DNA of 64,000 bases from NCBI RefSeq assembly GCF_016918565.1, contig NZ_JAFFQD010000024.1, positions 1 to 64,000 on the forward strand, written 5' to 3'. A program made the translations under genes and the position numbers. Below are positions 1 to 8,624 of the stretch, in pieces. How positions within the stretch are numbered: the first letter of the stretch is position 1; every line of letters begins with the position of its first letter. The DNA comes from Desulfogranum marinum (GTDB taxonomy: Bacteria; Desulfobacterota; Desulfobulbia; Desulfobulbales; Desulfobulbaceae). The notes under the pieces are model-generated. The model was not told where the DNA came from. It ran no database searches and worked only from the letters and a program-made list of their open reading frames with translations.

Positions 1-40
1 AAAACCGGGTAACATTGGTGTTGGATTTACTTTATTCTTC

Positions 41-66
41 ATGGTTAAAAATAACATTTTTAACCA
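41..66. repeat. AT-rich perfect hairpin in a gene-free stretch
   Basis: TGGTTAAAAAT and ATTTTTAACCA form an 11-bp perfect inverted repeat around a 3-nt loop. It may be the terminator of a gene lying left of the window. The rest of 1-340 holds no supportable gene. At 118-136 there is a GGGACAGACCCCAATTTTT motif, a string that often accompanies REP/RAYT-type repeats. Confidence 0.45.
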
Positions 67-340
67 ATAATATCAGTCCGGTTTGCACTAAAAAAACGCC
101 TTAAACTAGCGCCATTCGGGACAGACCCCAATTTTTCCCTGGCATTATCGGTTTTGAGAAGCGACTATTTTTTTGTAATTCACTCGTTGTTCGATAGCAG
201 GTAACCCACCATTACTCAACGATTTTTTTATTCTGTATCGTTCAGGTTGTATGTTGGGAAATAAGAATTATAAAAAAGCGGTTTGTGCTCAAGGGGTTCA
301 AGAGCAGAGGGGTGTGATAGGGGAGGGAGATTGCAGCAAT

Positions 341-374
341 AAAAAAAGGAGAAAGCAAACTGCTTTCTCCTTTT
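341..374 (-). terminator. Intrinsic terminator downstream of tRNA-Glu
   Basis: Read on the minus strand, AAAAGGAGAAAGCA and TGCTTTCTCCTTTT make a 14-bp stem around a 3-nt loop, followed by a run of T residues (341-347 on the plus strand are all A). It begins 6 nt beyond the tRNA 3' end, so it terminates the tRNA transcript. Confidence 0.8.
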
Positions 375-379
375 ATATA

Positions 380-455
380 TGGTGACCCCAAGGGGACTCG
401 AACCCCTGTTGCCGGCGTGAGAGGCCGGAGTCCTAGGCCACTAGACGATGGGGCC
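380..455 (-). tRNA. tRNA-Glu (anticodon CUC)
   Basis: The minus strand folds as a 76-nt cloverleaf. The 7-bp acceptor stem is GGCCCCA paired with TGGGGTC, followed by discriminator A and an encoded CCA. The T arm carries GGTTCGAGTCC. The anticodon stem CCGGC/GCCGG closes a 7-nt loop CTCTCAC with anticodon CTC, giving glutamate. It is a single-gene unit with its own promoter and terminator. Confidence 0.96.
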
Positions 456-478
456 GTCGTGGTCTGAGTTGCGGCTCT

Positions 479-505
479 TTTATAGGACTTTCAGGTTTTT
501 GTCAA
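479..505 (-). promoter_or_regulatory. Sigma-70 promoter of tRNA-Glu
   Basis: On the minus strand a perfect -35 TTGACA (500-505) is followed after 15 nt by TATAAA (479-484). Transcription would start about 15-20 nt upstream of the tRNA 5' end. The spacer is slightly short, but both boxes are close to consensus. Confidence 0.65.
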
Positions 506-528
506 GCTGATTTAAAGGAAAAGAAACT

Positions 529-1098
529 TTATTCTACGCAAAGTTGTCTGCCCAATTCTACCGCTTGCACCAGCTTTTCTTTTTGTTCGTTGATTGCACC
601 TTCGTTGTCTGCACCTTTTACCAAGATGCCGCCGTTGTAGGTGAAGTCCATGGCATCATAGGCGTAGCGGATGGTGAGTTGGACGCCATCAAAGAGTTTG
701 TAGCCGCCGGTCGCGCCCACGCTAACGAAATAGCCCTTTTTGTTGGTACGGTCATCGCTCGTTTGGCCGAGAAGGTATTTGCGGCTATAGAAGACCTGGC
801 ATCGATCTATAAAAGCCTTGGCCTGAGCGGTGATGGAATAAAAATAAATGGGCGAGCCGATAACTATTCGCTGGGCATTGGCAATTTTCAGGTAAAGCTC
901 CTGCATGTCGTCGTCGAAGATGCATTCCCCAGTTTGTTCGCAATGACCGCACCCCGTACATGGGTGAATGTCGAGGAGGGGCAGGTCGATTCTCTCTGCT
1001 ACCTGACCGCTTTGAACGATACCTTGGTGAACTGCATCGAGCAGAATGCTGGTATTGCCTTTTTCTCTAGGGCTGCCGTTTAGAAGAAGAATGTTCAT
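529..1098 (-). CDS. Iron-sulfur flavoprotein / NADPH-dependent FMN reductase family
   Basis: A 189-residue flavodoxin-fold protein. The N-terminus MNILLLNGSPREKGNT is the FMN-phosphate-binding loop of the NADPH-dependent FMN reductase family. At about residues 47-59 there is a compact cysteine cluster C-x2-C-x2-C-x5-C, as in Isf-type iron-sulfur flavoproteins that bind [4Fe-4S] next to FMN. It is probably a cytoplasmic electron-transfer or oxygen/quinone-reducing protein of unknown substrate. The start is the ATG at 1098, which overlaps the malQ stop (ATGA) and has GGAG 8 nt upstream. A longer upstream reading frame lies inside malQ and is not credible. Translational coupling to malQ is likely. 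Confidence 0.85.
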   Translation of the reverse strand: MNILLLNGSPREKGNTSILLDAVHQGIVQSGQVAERIDLPLLDIHPCTGCGHCEQTGECIFDDDMQELYLKIANAQRIVIGSPIYFYSITAQAKAFIDRCQVFYSRKYLLGQTSDDRTNKKGYFVSVGATGGYKLFDGVQLTIRYAYDAMDFTYNGGILVKGADNEGAINEQKEKLVQAVELGRQLCVE

Positions 1099-2660
1099 GT
1101 TTGCTCCACTTTTTGTTCTGTAGCAACCATCCGGCCGAAAGTGATGGTATGTTCTTTTAACCAATCCGCAAGCTCCTGGGTGATAAACCTGGAAGCGCAG
1201 CGCCACTGCCAGTTGCCTTCGATGGTACCAGGAGTGTTTACCCGGCAGTCGTTACCAAATCCCAAAAGATCCTGCATGGGGACTATCGCAACATTGGCAA
1301 CAGAAGAGTGGGCCATGTAAAGCAGGTCTTTATGGAATACGCCCGCCTCCATATCACTTTGGTTAGCATAGCGCTTGGCCCTTTGTTTGTCTTCAACAGG
1401 AACGGTTGGGTTCAGGTACCAGCCGACAGCCGTGTCATTATCGTGGGTCCCGGTGTAGACAACGGTGTTGTTGTCGTAGTTTTGTGGGAGGTAGGTGTTG
1501 TCGGTGTCACCGTCAAAGGCAAACATAAGTATGCGCATTCCGGGAAAACCGAGATCTGTTCGGAGTTTTTCCACGGCTGGGGTAATGATGCCAAGGTCTT
1601 CGGCGATGATGGGCAGTTTACCTATTTTTTTCTCCATATCTTTGAAAAAGGGGAGCCCTGGGCCTTTGATCCATTTTCCGTTGATGGCTGTTTCTTCTTC
1701 CGCAGGGATGGACCAGTACGATTCAAATCCTCGAAAGTGGTCAATTCGGAGCACATCCGTCAGTAAAAAATTGTGACGAAATCTGGCTGCCCACCAATCC
1801 CATAATGTGGATTTGGTTTTTTGGTTGGTTGTTTGCCATCGATATAATGGATTTCCCCAGTGCTGCCCTGTGTCGCTAAAATAATCCGGAGGTACTCCTG
1901 CTACGCTAGTCGGTTGAGAGGTGCGAGGGTCCAGCTGGAAGATGGTTTGGTTGGCCCATACGTCGGCACTGTCAGCAGCCACGTAAATAGGTAGGTCACC
2001 TATAAGACGAACGTCGCGTTGGCGTGCATATTTACGTAATTTTTCCCACTGACGAAAAAAAAGGTATTGTTCAAAGATATGGTAGGAGAGGGAAGAAGCG
2101 TATTCCCGGCGGATATTTCCCAGCGTTTCCGGGTCTCGTTTTTTTATGGTCTCCGGCCACTGGAACCATGGCGCATTGGCGTAGCGTTTTTTTAATACCT
2201 GGAAAAGGCTGTAATCTTTTACCCATGGATGACGGCTGGAAAAATCATCAAGTGTATCTTGCCGGTTATTAGTGATAAATCGTTGCCACGCCTTGTGCAG
2301 TAAAGATTGTTTGAGTTGTAATGCCTTGGGGTAGTCGACAATGTACTCCGAAGTGTCTATAGTCTCATTGTCGTGATTTTCCAGTAGTCCGTCGGCGAGC
2401 AGTGCATCAGTGCTGATAAAGAGCGGGTTGCCTGCAAAAGCTGAAGGGCTCATGTATGGTGAGTTGGCAAAGGCTGGTTCTGTAGGCCCGGAGGGGAGGA
2501 TCTGCCAGTATCGCTGACCGGCCTGGTGGAGGAAATCGATAAAGTGCATTGCCGGCTTTCCAATATCGCCTATTGCGTGAGGGCCGGGAAGGGAAAAAAT
2601 CGGCAGCAGAACGCCGCTTGATCGTTGTGTTAAAATATCAATGGTGTTTGTGTCGGCCAT
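1095..2660 (-). CDS. malQ: 4-alpha-glucanotransferase (amylomaltase, GH77)
   Basis: A 521-residue GH77 enzyme that transfers alpha-1,4-glucan segments between maltodextrins or glycogen-derived oligosaccharides in the cytoplasm. Visible signatures are the nucleophile region RIDHFRGFESYW, the acid/base region AEDLGIITPA, and TGTHDND carrying the third carboxylate. Length matches the short bacterial/Thermus form rather than the longer E. coli form. The start ATG at 2660 has AGGA 9 nt upstream. It is first in a two-gene unit with the iron-sulfur flavoprotein. No other glycogen gene is in view. Confidence 0.95.
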   Translation of the reverse strand: MADTNTIDILTQRSSGVLLPIFSLPGPHAIGDIGKPAMHFIDFLHQAGQRYWQILPSGPTEPAFANSPYMSPSAFAGNPLFISTDALLADGLLENHDNETIDTSEYIVDYPKALQLKQSLLHKAWQRFITNNRQDTLDDFSSRHPWVKDYSLFQVLKKRYANAPWFQWPETIKKRDPETLGNIRREYASSLSYHIFEQYLFFRQWEKLRKYARQRDVRLIGDLPIYVAADSADVWANQTIFQLDPRTSQPTSVAGVPPDYFSDTGQHWGNPLYRWQTTNQKTKSTLWDWWAARFRHNFLLTDVLRIDHFRGFESYWSIPAEEETAINGKWIKGPGLPFFKDMEKKIGKLPIIAEDLGIITPAVEKLRTDLGFPGMRILMFAFDGDTDNTYLPQNYDNNTVVYTGTHDNDTAVGWYLNPTVPVEDKQRAKRYANQSDMEAGVFHKDLLYMAHSSVANVAIVPMQDLLGFGNDCRVNTPGTIEGNWQWRCASRFITQELADWLKEHTITFGRMVATEQKVEQT

Positions 2661-2942
2661 GTGTTTTTCCTGTGAAAGACTATTTGCTTAAAGTCCATAC
2701 CATTAAAACCAATATAAGATAAAACTCTAGAAAATGAACAGAATGCTTATGAAAAATTAGATTGAGGTATGCAGAATAGTTTATCCTGTGGATTCTTCTT
2801 CTGCATCTATAAAAGTTGAAAAAATGCGGATCTGTGAACTCTGGACTTGAAATTTAAGCAGTAACGCATTAGATTGTCGTCTTCTTTGTGCTTTGTTTAA
2901 GCTAATCAATTTATATATATCCGTTGAGGGAGGAGAAGGCAG

Positions 2943-4262
2943 GTGCTTGCAGGTATCAAAAATGACCTTCTTGAAGCTGGTAAGGTTGAGGGCTGTATTA
3001 CTTTTCAGCGGCTCAACAAATTACTTCCTGAAAAAATAAAAGATCCGGATGCCATTGAAGAGTTATTCGATTTTCTTGGGGAAAACAATATAGAAATTGT
3101 TACCCAGGAAGAATCCGGGAAAAGAAAAACCCTTTCCGGTGAAGAATGGACCGGTAAAAAAAATACAGATGAAGACTCATCCAGTGATTCTTTGCCGGAC
3201 AGCGAAGAACATGAGTCTGAAGAAACAACCACAACTTACCTCCGGGAGATGGGACAGTTTGATTTACTGACCCCGGAAGAAGAAGCAAAATATTCCAAAA
3301 CCATTCGCGAGGGGTTTGATGCAATTATTGCTGCTATTCGAGCCGATGAAACCGGCATCAAGGAGATTGAGATGCTGGTTGAGCGTATCGATCTCTGGCA
3401 GCGAAGGGATCCGACTTTAAAACCAAAAAAACAGCAGCTTAATTATATGCGGCACTGTGTAAACATGGCCAGTCGCAATAATCAGGATGTGCGCGATCTG
3501 TTTGACCTCAATACAAAACTTGAGGCATACAACCGGTCCATCGAAGTAGCCAAGGACTGCATGATTCGGGCAAACCTGCGGCTTGTTGTTTCCATTGCCA
3601 AACGGTATATGCACCAAGGACTCACCCTTGCTGATCTTATTCAGGAAGGGAACCTTGGCTTGATGCGGGCTGTGTTTCGCTTTGATTACAAGAAAGGGAA
3701 CAAGTTTTCCACCTATGCCTCCTGGTGGATTCGGCAGGCGATTACCCGAGCAATATTGGACAAGACCCGTACTATTCGCCTCCCTGTTCACTTTCTTGAA
3801 CTGCGAAGTCAGTTTTTTAAGGCGTTTTACTCGCTTTTAAAAGAGTTGGGACGAGAGCCTACTCCAGTTGAAATCTCCAAGATGACAGACTTGCCAATGG
3901 ATAAAATCCTGGCAATTCTAGAGGCATCAAGGGAACCTATTTCGCTGGAGACACCTGTTGGAGACGATGATTCCACCTTAGGTGATTTTCTTGAAAATCA
4001 GGAGTCGGAATCACCTTATGATGCCGTTCAGAACAGAGAACTTGCGCATCGGGTTACCGAGGTGTTGTCAACCCTGACTGAGCGGGAAGAAAAAATTATA
4101 AGGCTTCGGTTCGGAATTGGTGAAAAAGCAGAATATACCCTGGAAGAGATTGGGAAACGTTTCAATGTCTCCAGGGAAAGAATTCGTCAGATTGAGAAAA
4201 AAGCGCTGAACAGGCTTCGACATTCCAGCCGGAGGGATAAGTTACGCTATTTCCTTGATTAA
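2943..4262 (+). CDS. RpoD/SigA-family sigma-70 factor, compact form
   Basis: A 439-residue RNA polymerase sigma factor. Residues 1-50 look like region 1.1. Region 1.2 (TYLREMGQFDLLTPEEE) starts near residue 97. Region 2 (LRLVVSIAKRYMHQGL, then STYASWWIRQAITRAI) carries the -10-recognition helix. Region 3 follows, and region 4 ends with VSRERIRQIEKKALNRLRH for the -35 element. The large non-conserved insert of proteobacterial RpoD is absent and the 1.2 and 3.0 motifs depart from the primary-sigma consensus. It may therefore be a second, group-2-like factor rather than the housekeeping one. The start is GTG with GGGAGGAGAAGG upstream. The 282-nt leader 2661-2942 contains only AT-rich possible promoters. 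Confidence 0.88.
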   Translation: MLAGIKNDLLEAGKVEGCITFQRLNKLLPEKIKDPDAIEELFDFLGENNIEIVTQEESGKRKTLSGEEWTGKKNTDEDSSSDSLPDSEEHESEETTTTYLREMGQFDLLTPEEEAKYSKTIREGFDAIIAAIRADETGIKEIEMLVERIDLWQRRDPTLKPKKQQLNYMRHCVNMASRNNQDVRDLFDLNTKLEAYNRSIEVAKDCMIRANLRLVVSIAKRYMHQGLTLADLIQEGNLGLMRAVFRFDYKKGNKFSTYASWWIRQAITRAILDKTRTIRLPVHFLELRSQFFKAFYSLLKELGREPTPVEISKMTDLPMDKILAILEASREPISLETPVGDDDSTLGDFLENQESESPYDAVQNRELAHRVTEVLSTLTEREEKIIRLRFGIGEKAEYTLEEIGKRFNVSRERIRQIEKKALNRLRHSSRRDKLRYFLD

Positions 4263-4288
4263 GCGAAAAAATATTATTTTTTTAATAG

Positions 4289-4319
4289 AGCCCCTTGCTA
4301 TCAAGGGGCTTATTTTTTT
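4289..4319 (+). terminator. Intrinsic terminator after the sigma factor gene
   Basis: AGCCCCTTG and CAAGGGGCT form a 9-bp GC-rich stem around a 4-nt loop, followed by TATTTTTTT. It lies 26 nt past the sigma-factor stop and just before the menaquinone operon, so that operon should have its own promoter or rely on read-through. Confidence 0.85.
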
Positions 4320-4358
4320 GTGAACAATTTGGAGATGGTTTGCCATCGGGAAAAGCAA

Positions 4359-5453
4359 ATGGACAACTATATTGAACAAGCGGGGTTTGGTAAAATTTTG
4401 GAGAAAGTCCGTAACCAGGAGCGTTTAACCCTGGAGGACGGGCAGCAACTTTATAACAGTTCGGATATCCTTGCTCTTGGCTACCTCGCAAATATTGTTC
4501 GAGAAAGAGTCAACAAAAACGACGCTTTTTTCATCTATAATCAGCATGTTAATTACTCAAATATCTGTACAAATCTGTGTAAGTTCTGCGCGTTTGGTCG
4601 AGAGAAAGGCCACGAGCTGGCCTATGAGATGACCGTTGCAGATGTGAAGGAAAAGGTCAGGGAACGGCTGGACGAGCCAATCACCGAAATTCATATGGTG
4701 GGTGGTATCCACCCTGAACTCCCTTTTTCTTATTATGTAGATAGTTTAAAGGCTATCAAGGAAGTCCGGCCGGACGTACATATTCAAGCCTTTACCTGTG
4801 TTGAAATCCATCATCTGGCAACCCTGGCTGGTAAATCAGTAGGTGATACGCTGGAGGTTTTGAAAGAAGCCGGACTTGGCTCCCTGCCCGGTGGTGGCGC
4901 TGAGGTTTTCAGCCCCAGAATTCGTAACTTGACCTGTGAGCGTAAACTGCCTGGAGATCAATGGTTGGAGGTTGCCCGTACTGCCCATCAACACGGCCTG
5001 CGTACTAATGCAACCATGCTTTACGGACATGTCGAGACCATAGAGGAACGTCTTGAACATCTCGATGCCTTACGCAAACTGCAGGATGAAACCGGCGGCT
5101 TTCTCGCATTTATCCCCCTTGCTTTTCATCCCAAAAATACCGCAATGTCAGATCTCAGTAATACCACGGGGATGAATGACCTGAAAAACATTGCTGTCAG
5201 CCGCCTGATGCTTGATAACTTTCCTCACATCAAGGCCTACTGGGTTATGATTGGACCCAAAACAGCCCAGGTTGCCCTTTCTTTTGGTGCCGATGATATG
5301 GACGGTACTGTCAAGGAAGAGGTGATTACACATATGGCAGGAGCTGAAACCGCACAGGCTCTTGGTCACAAGACCCTTATTCGTCTTATCAAAGAAGCTG
5401 GTCGCACTCCTATTGAACGGGATACGTTGTATAACGTATTGGCAACGTTTTAA
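4359..5453 (+). CDS. mqnE: Aminofutalosine synthase (radical SAM), MqnE
   Basis: A 364-residue radical SAM enzyme of the futalosine menaquinone pathway. It joins 3-(1-carboxyvinyloxy)benzoate, made by MqnA, to SAM-derived adenosine to give aminodeoxyfutalosine. The CTNLCKFCAF motif (C-x3-C-x2-C, near residue 65) binds the [4Fe-4S] cluster. LPGGGAEVF and FIPLAFHP are MqnE-type signatures that distinguish it from MqnC. In-frame starts also exist at 4320 (GTG, inside the terminator tail) and 4335; 4359 is chosen because GGGAAAAG lies just upstream and it avoids the terminator. It is the first gene of the operon. Confidence 0.9.
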   Translation: MDNYIEQAGFGKILEKVRNQERLTLEDGQQLYNSSDILALGYLANIVRERVNKNDAFFIYNQHVNYSNICTNLCKFCAFGREKGHELAYEMTVADVKEKVRERLDEPITEIHMVGGIHPELPFSYYVDSLKAIKEVRPDVHIQAFTCVEIHHLATLAGKSVGDTLEVLKEAGLGSLPGGGAEVFSPRIRNLTCERKLPGDQWLEVARTAHQHGLRTNATMLYGHVETIEERLEHLDALRKLQDETGGFLAFIPLAFHPKNTAMSDLSNTTGMNDLKNIAVSRLMLDNFPHIKAYWVMIGPKTAQVALSFGADDMDGTVKEEVITHMAGAETAQALGHKTLIRLIKEAGRTPIERDTLYNVLATF

Positions 5454-5465
5454 GTGTGGTGTGCT

Positions 5466-6527
5466 ATGTTACAAGAAATTATTTCAAAAGTAGAGCAGGG
5501 CGACCGAATCAGCGACGATGCGTATCGTTTTCTTGAACAAGAAGCTGATCTTCATCAGCTTGGCTTTCTGGCCAACAGTATCAGGAAAAGGCTGCATCCC
5601 GAACCGGTTGTCAGCTATGTAATTGATCGAAACATCAATTATACCGATATTTGTGTTTCCGCCTGCAAATTTTGCGCTTTTTTCAAAGCACCGGAAGAGG
5701 AGGGCGGCCAACTGCTCTCTTCTGATGAACTTATTGCCAAGATAAAGGAAACACAAGCTCTTGGGGGTACCCAGATTTTGCTCCAAGGGGGACTGCATCC
5801 CGACAAACCGCTTGAGTACTATGAGGACATGCTGCGCACCATGAAGCTGACCGGTATTCATATTCATGGTTTTTCGCCTCCGGAAATATATCATTTTGCC
5901 CAGCTTTCAGGGCTTTCCACCAAGCAGGTTCTCAGACGACTGATTGATGCCGGCCTTGATTCGATCCCTGGCGGCGGGGCGGAAATATTAACCAACAGGG
6001 TTCGTGAAGAACTTGCCCCTAAAAAGTGCAATGCAGATCAGTGGATCCAGGTGATGGAGGAGGCCCATTATCTTGGGCTGCGCACCACGGCGACCATGAT
6101 GTTTGGTCATATTGAAACCGCTGATGAGCGCCTTGAGCACCTGCGGAGGCTTCGCACCCTGCAGGATAGCACTGGTGGATTTACAGCTTTTATTCCCTGG
6201 TCTTTTCAGCCTGATAACACCGCACTTGCCGCAGCCAGAAAAATTGAAAAGGTATCTTCCTTTACCTATCTGCGAATGCTTGCCTTGAGCCGCATTTACC
6301 TGGATAATTTTGCTAATGTGCAGGCATCATGGGTTACCCAGGGACCAAAAATAGCTCAACTGTCTCTCTTTTTTGGTGCCAACGACTTCGGTTCAACCAT
6401 GATAGAGGAAAACGTGGTCGCGGCAGCAGGAGTGAAGTTCAGGCTGTCTGAGAAGGAGATCAGGCATCTGGTTACTGATGCCGGGTTTACGCCGCAACAG
6501 CGTTTGATGGATTATACTTTTGTCTGA
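5466..6527 (+). CDS. mqnC: Cyclic dehypoxanthinyl futalosine synthase (radical SAM), MqnC
   Basis: A 353-residue radical SAM enzyme that cyclises dehypoxanthinyl futalosine to the naphthol-type intermediate. The cluster motif CVSACKFCAF sits near residue 59. GGTQILLQGGLHPD and GGFTAFIPWSFQP are characteristic of MqnC as opposed to MqnE. It lies directly after mqnE and is clearly paralogous to it. The ATG at 5466 is preferred over an in-frame GTG at 5454 that abuts the mqnE stop, though neither has a strong ribosome-binding site. Confidence 0.92.
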   Translation: MLQEIISKVEQGDRISDDAYRFLEQEADLHQLGFLANSIRKRLHPEPVVSYVIDRNINYTDICVSACKFCAFFKAPEEEGGQLLSSDELIAKIKETQALGGTQILLQGGLHPDKPLEYYEDMLRTMKLTGIHIHGFSPPEIYHFAQLSGLSTKQVLRRLIDAGLDSIPGGGAEILTNRVREELAPKKCNADQWIQVMEEAHYLGLRTTATMMFGHIETADERLEHLRRLRTLQDSTGGFTAFIPWSFQPDNTALAAARKIEKVSSFTYLRMLALSRIYLDNFANVQASWVTQGPKIAQLSLFFGANDFGSTMIEENVVAAAGVKFRLSEKEIRHLVTDAGFTPQQRLMDYTFV

Positions 6528-6533
6528 TTTTTC

Positions 6534-7775
6534 GTGAACGATTCCGTCCACATTCACGCAGCCCCCTGGGTGGTGCCGGTTGATCAGCCTCCAATTGCCG
6601 GAGGAGGCGTAGCTCTACACCACAACCGAATTGTCGCGGTTAATACCGTGGCTCACCTGGTGGCTGCCTATCCTGATGCTGTTCTTGTCGAACATCCCGA
6701 TGCAGTTCTGACCCCGCCACTGGTTAATGCGCATATCCATCTTGAGTTGTCCCATCTTGAACAGCTTGGTAAAGGAGATCCGCCGGACCAGTTCACCGGT
6801 TGGATTCTGGCTCTGCTCGCACTAAGGGATGCGCTCGGTGCGACCGGCGATGAGGTTGCAGATGCCGCCCGCAAGATTGTGGAGCAGCAGTATGCAGAAG
6901 GCGTCAGTGTTATTGCCGACATCGGCAACACCTCTGTCGGCCAGGAGCTGATGCCGCATTTTGCCGGGAACCTGCTCGCCTTTAAAGAATACCTAGGTTT
7001 CAGCAACCACAGACTAGGTGACAACCTGGCACGTTTAGGTGCTGAATCCCCAGATATCCTGTGCGCAGCCCATGCGATCTACTCCACGCATAAGCAGTTA
7101 TTGCAGCAATTAAAACGCAGGGCTAATCAAAACAGAGCCGTTCTCCCTATCCACGTTGCCGAAACAATGGCAGAGATCCAGATGATAAACCAGGGCAGTG
7201 GAGAAATGGTTGATTTTCTGGTGAAGCGTGGTTTCTGGGAAAAAGATTTTTTAAACGAAGTCAATGCCTGCAGCGGGGGAACCATTACGTATCTTTCCCA
7301 GATAGGTTTGCTTGATGAGCGTACTCTTTGCGTGCATGCCGTGCATGCAAGTGATGAGGAAGTGACAATGCTTGCTAAGAGCGGGGCAAAGGTGTGCCTC
7401 TGTCCTGGAAGTAATCGGTTTCTCAAGGTCGGCAAGGCGCCGGTAAAACGTTACCTGGAGGCAGGGATATTGCCTGCTTTGGGCACCGACAGCCTGGCAA
7501 GCAACCCTGAAGTTTCTATCTGGAGGGAGATGCAGTTGCTGCATCTGGATTACCCGGAACTCAACGATGCCGAAATTTTTGCCATGGCAACAAAGGGTGG
7601 CGCAGAGGCGCTTGCAATCAGTGACCAGGGTACCTTGACTGCAGGCATGAAGGCGGATGTACTGGCAGTCGCCCTACCAGAGAACATGGTCGATGCTGCA
7701 GATGTCCTTCGCTATCTGGTAAGCGCTGGAAGCAGGGTGAAACCTGCACGAATACAACATACTTGGAGTTTATAA
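6534..7775 (+). CDS. Amidohydrolase, probable aminodeoxyfutalosine deaminase
   Basis: A 413-residue metal-dependent amidohydrolase. NAHIHLE gives the HxH metal ligands, IHVAET and CVHAVHAS the later histidines, and LGTDSLASN the catalytic aspartate. Amidohydrolases of this type beside mqn genes convert aminodeoxyfutalosine to futalosine, so this is the likely role. A related deaminase specificity cannot be excluded from sequence. The start is GTG at 6534, 6 nt after mqnC. Its stop overlaps the mqnA start (TAATG), indicating coupled translation. Confidence 0.8.
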   Translation: MNDSVHIHAAPWVVPVDQPPIAGGGVALHHNRIVAVNTVAHLVAAYPDAVLVEHPDAVLTPPLVNAHIHLELSHLEQLGKGDPPDQFTGWILALLALRDALGATGDEVADAARKIVEQQYAEGVSVIADIGNTSVGQELMPHFAGNLLAFKEYLGFSNHRLGDNLARLGAESPDILCAAHAIYSTHKQLLQQLKRRANQNRAVLPIHVAETMAEIQMINQGSGEMVDFLVKRGFWEKDFLNEVNACSGGTITYLSQIGLLDERTLCVHAVHASDEEVTMLAKSGAKVCLCPGSNRFLKVGKAPVKRYLEAGILPALGTDSLASNPEVSIWREMQLLHLDYPELNDAEIFAMATKGGAEALAISDQGTLTAGMKADVLAVALPENMVDAADVLRYLVSAGSRVKPARIQHTWSL

Positions 7776-8599
7776 TGGCCCTTATTGGCATGGTTAACTA
7801 CATCAATACTGCTCCTATCTATGAAATATGGAAGGAAACCCCATATCCTGAGTCGTGGCAGATTGTTGAAGGCCAGCCCAGTGAACTGAATGCCCTGCTG
7901 GAAGCCGGTCAGATAGATATGGGGTTTGTCTCGTCGTATGAATATGCGGCACGTCCTGAAAATTATCAAATACTGGCTGACCTCTCCATCAGTGCCACCG
8001 GTCCTGTTGGCAGTGTCTATCTTTTTTCCTTGGTGCCTCCTGGCCAGCTGGCTGGAAAAAAAATCGTTATGACCGGTCAATCAGGAACTTCCGTTCGTCT
8101 CGCCAAGATTGTTCTTGAAGAATTTTACGAAGTACATCCAATCTATACAACCGGCAATGCCATCACCGTAACCAACAGTGAAGATGATATCTCTGCAGTG
8201 CTTGCCATTGGTGACGATGCTCTGCGTTTGCGTTTTGAAAACAGGTACCCTGTGCAACTGGACTTGTCTGATGAGTGGTTTCGGAAAACAGGGCTCCCTT
8301 TTGTCTTTTCGGTCTGTGCCATTCGACAGGAGTACCTGGACCGGGAACCTGAGGAGGCTCGGGCAATCAGAGAAACTTTTGTAGATTGCCGGATAAGGGG
8401 AGTAGAGAAAATGGCTGAAATTTGTGATAGGGTAGCCAGACGTATTCCCATGGATTGCGAAATGTGCTCAAGTTATCTCAATGGAATACAACACGACCTT
8501 TCTGTAACCAAAAGGCAAGGCTTGGAGTTGTTCTTCACCTATTTGATGAAAAGAAATGAGGCTTCGCCTGCTGCGCTGCCTCTCAAAATATTTCGCTGA
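7775..8599 (+). CDS. mqnA: Chorismate dehydratase, MqnA
   Basis: A 274-residue periplasmic-binding-protein-fold enzyme that dehydrates chorismate to 3-(1-carboxyvinyloxy)benzoate, the first futalosine-pathway step. The N-terminal IGMVNYINTAPIY and the stretch VEGQPSELNALLEAGQIDMG are typical of MqnA, and the length fits the family. The start is the ATG at 7775 with GGAG 7 nt upstream, overlapping the stop of the deaminase. A TTG start at 7763 is less likely. Confidence 0.92.
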   Translation: MALIGMVNYINTAPIYEIWKETPYPESWQIVEGQPSELNALLEAGQIDMGFVSSYEYAARPENYQILADLSISATGPVGSVYLFSLVPPGQLAGKKIVMTGQSGTSVRLAKIVLEEFYEVHPIYTTGNAITVTNSEDDISAVLAIGDDALRLRFENRYPVQLDLSDEWFRKTGLPFVFSVCAIRQEYLDREPEEARAIRETFVDCRIRGVEKMAEICDRVARRIPMDCEMCSSYLNGIQHDLSVTKRQGLELFFTYLMKRNEASPAALPLKIFR

Positions 8600-8624
8600 T
8601 ACAATAGTTTGGTTCGATAATTTT

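Noticed and set aside
544-1083. A 179-codon plus-strand frame opposite the iron-sulfur flavoprotein
   Set aside because: The opposite strand carries an intact flavodoxin-fold gene with ribosome-binding site and cysteine motif; the plus frame has no recognisable domain.
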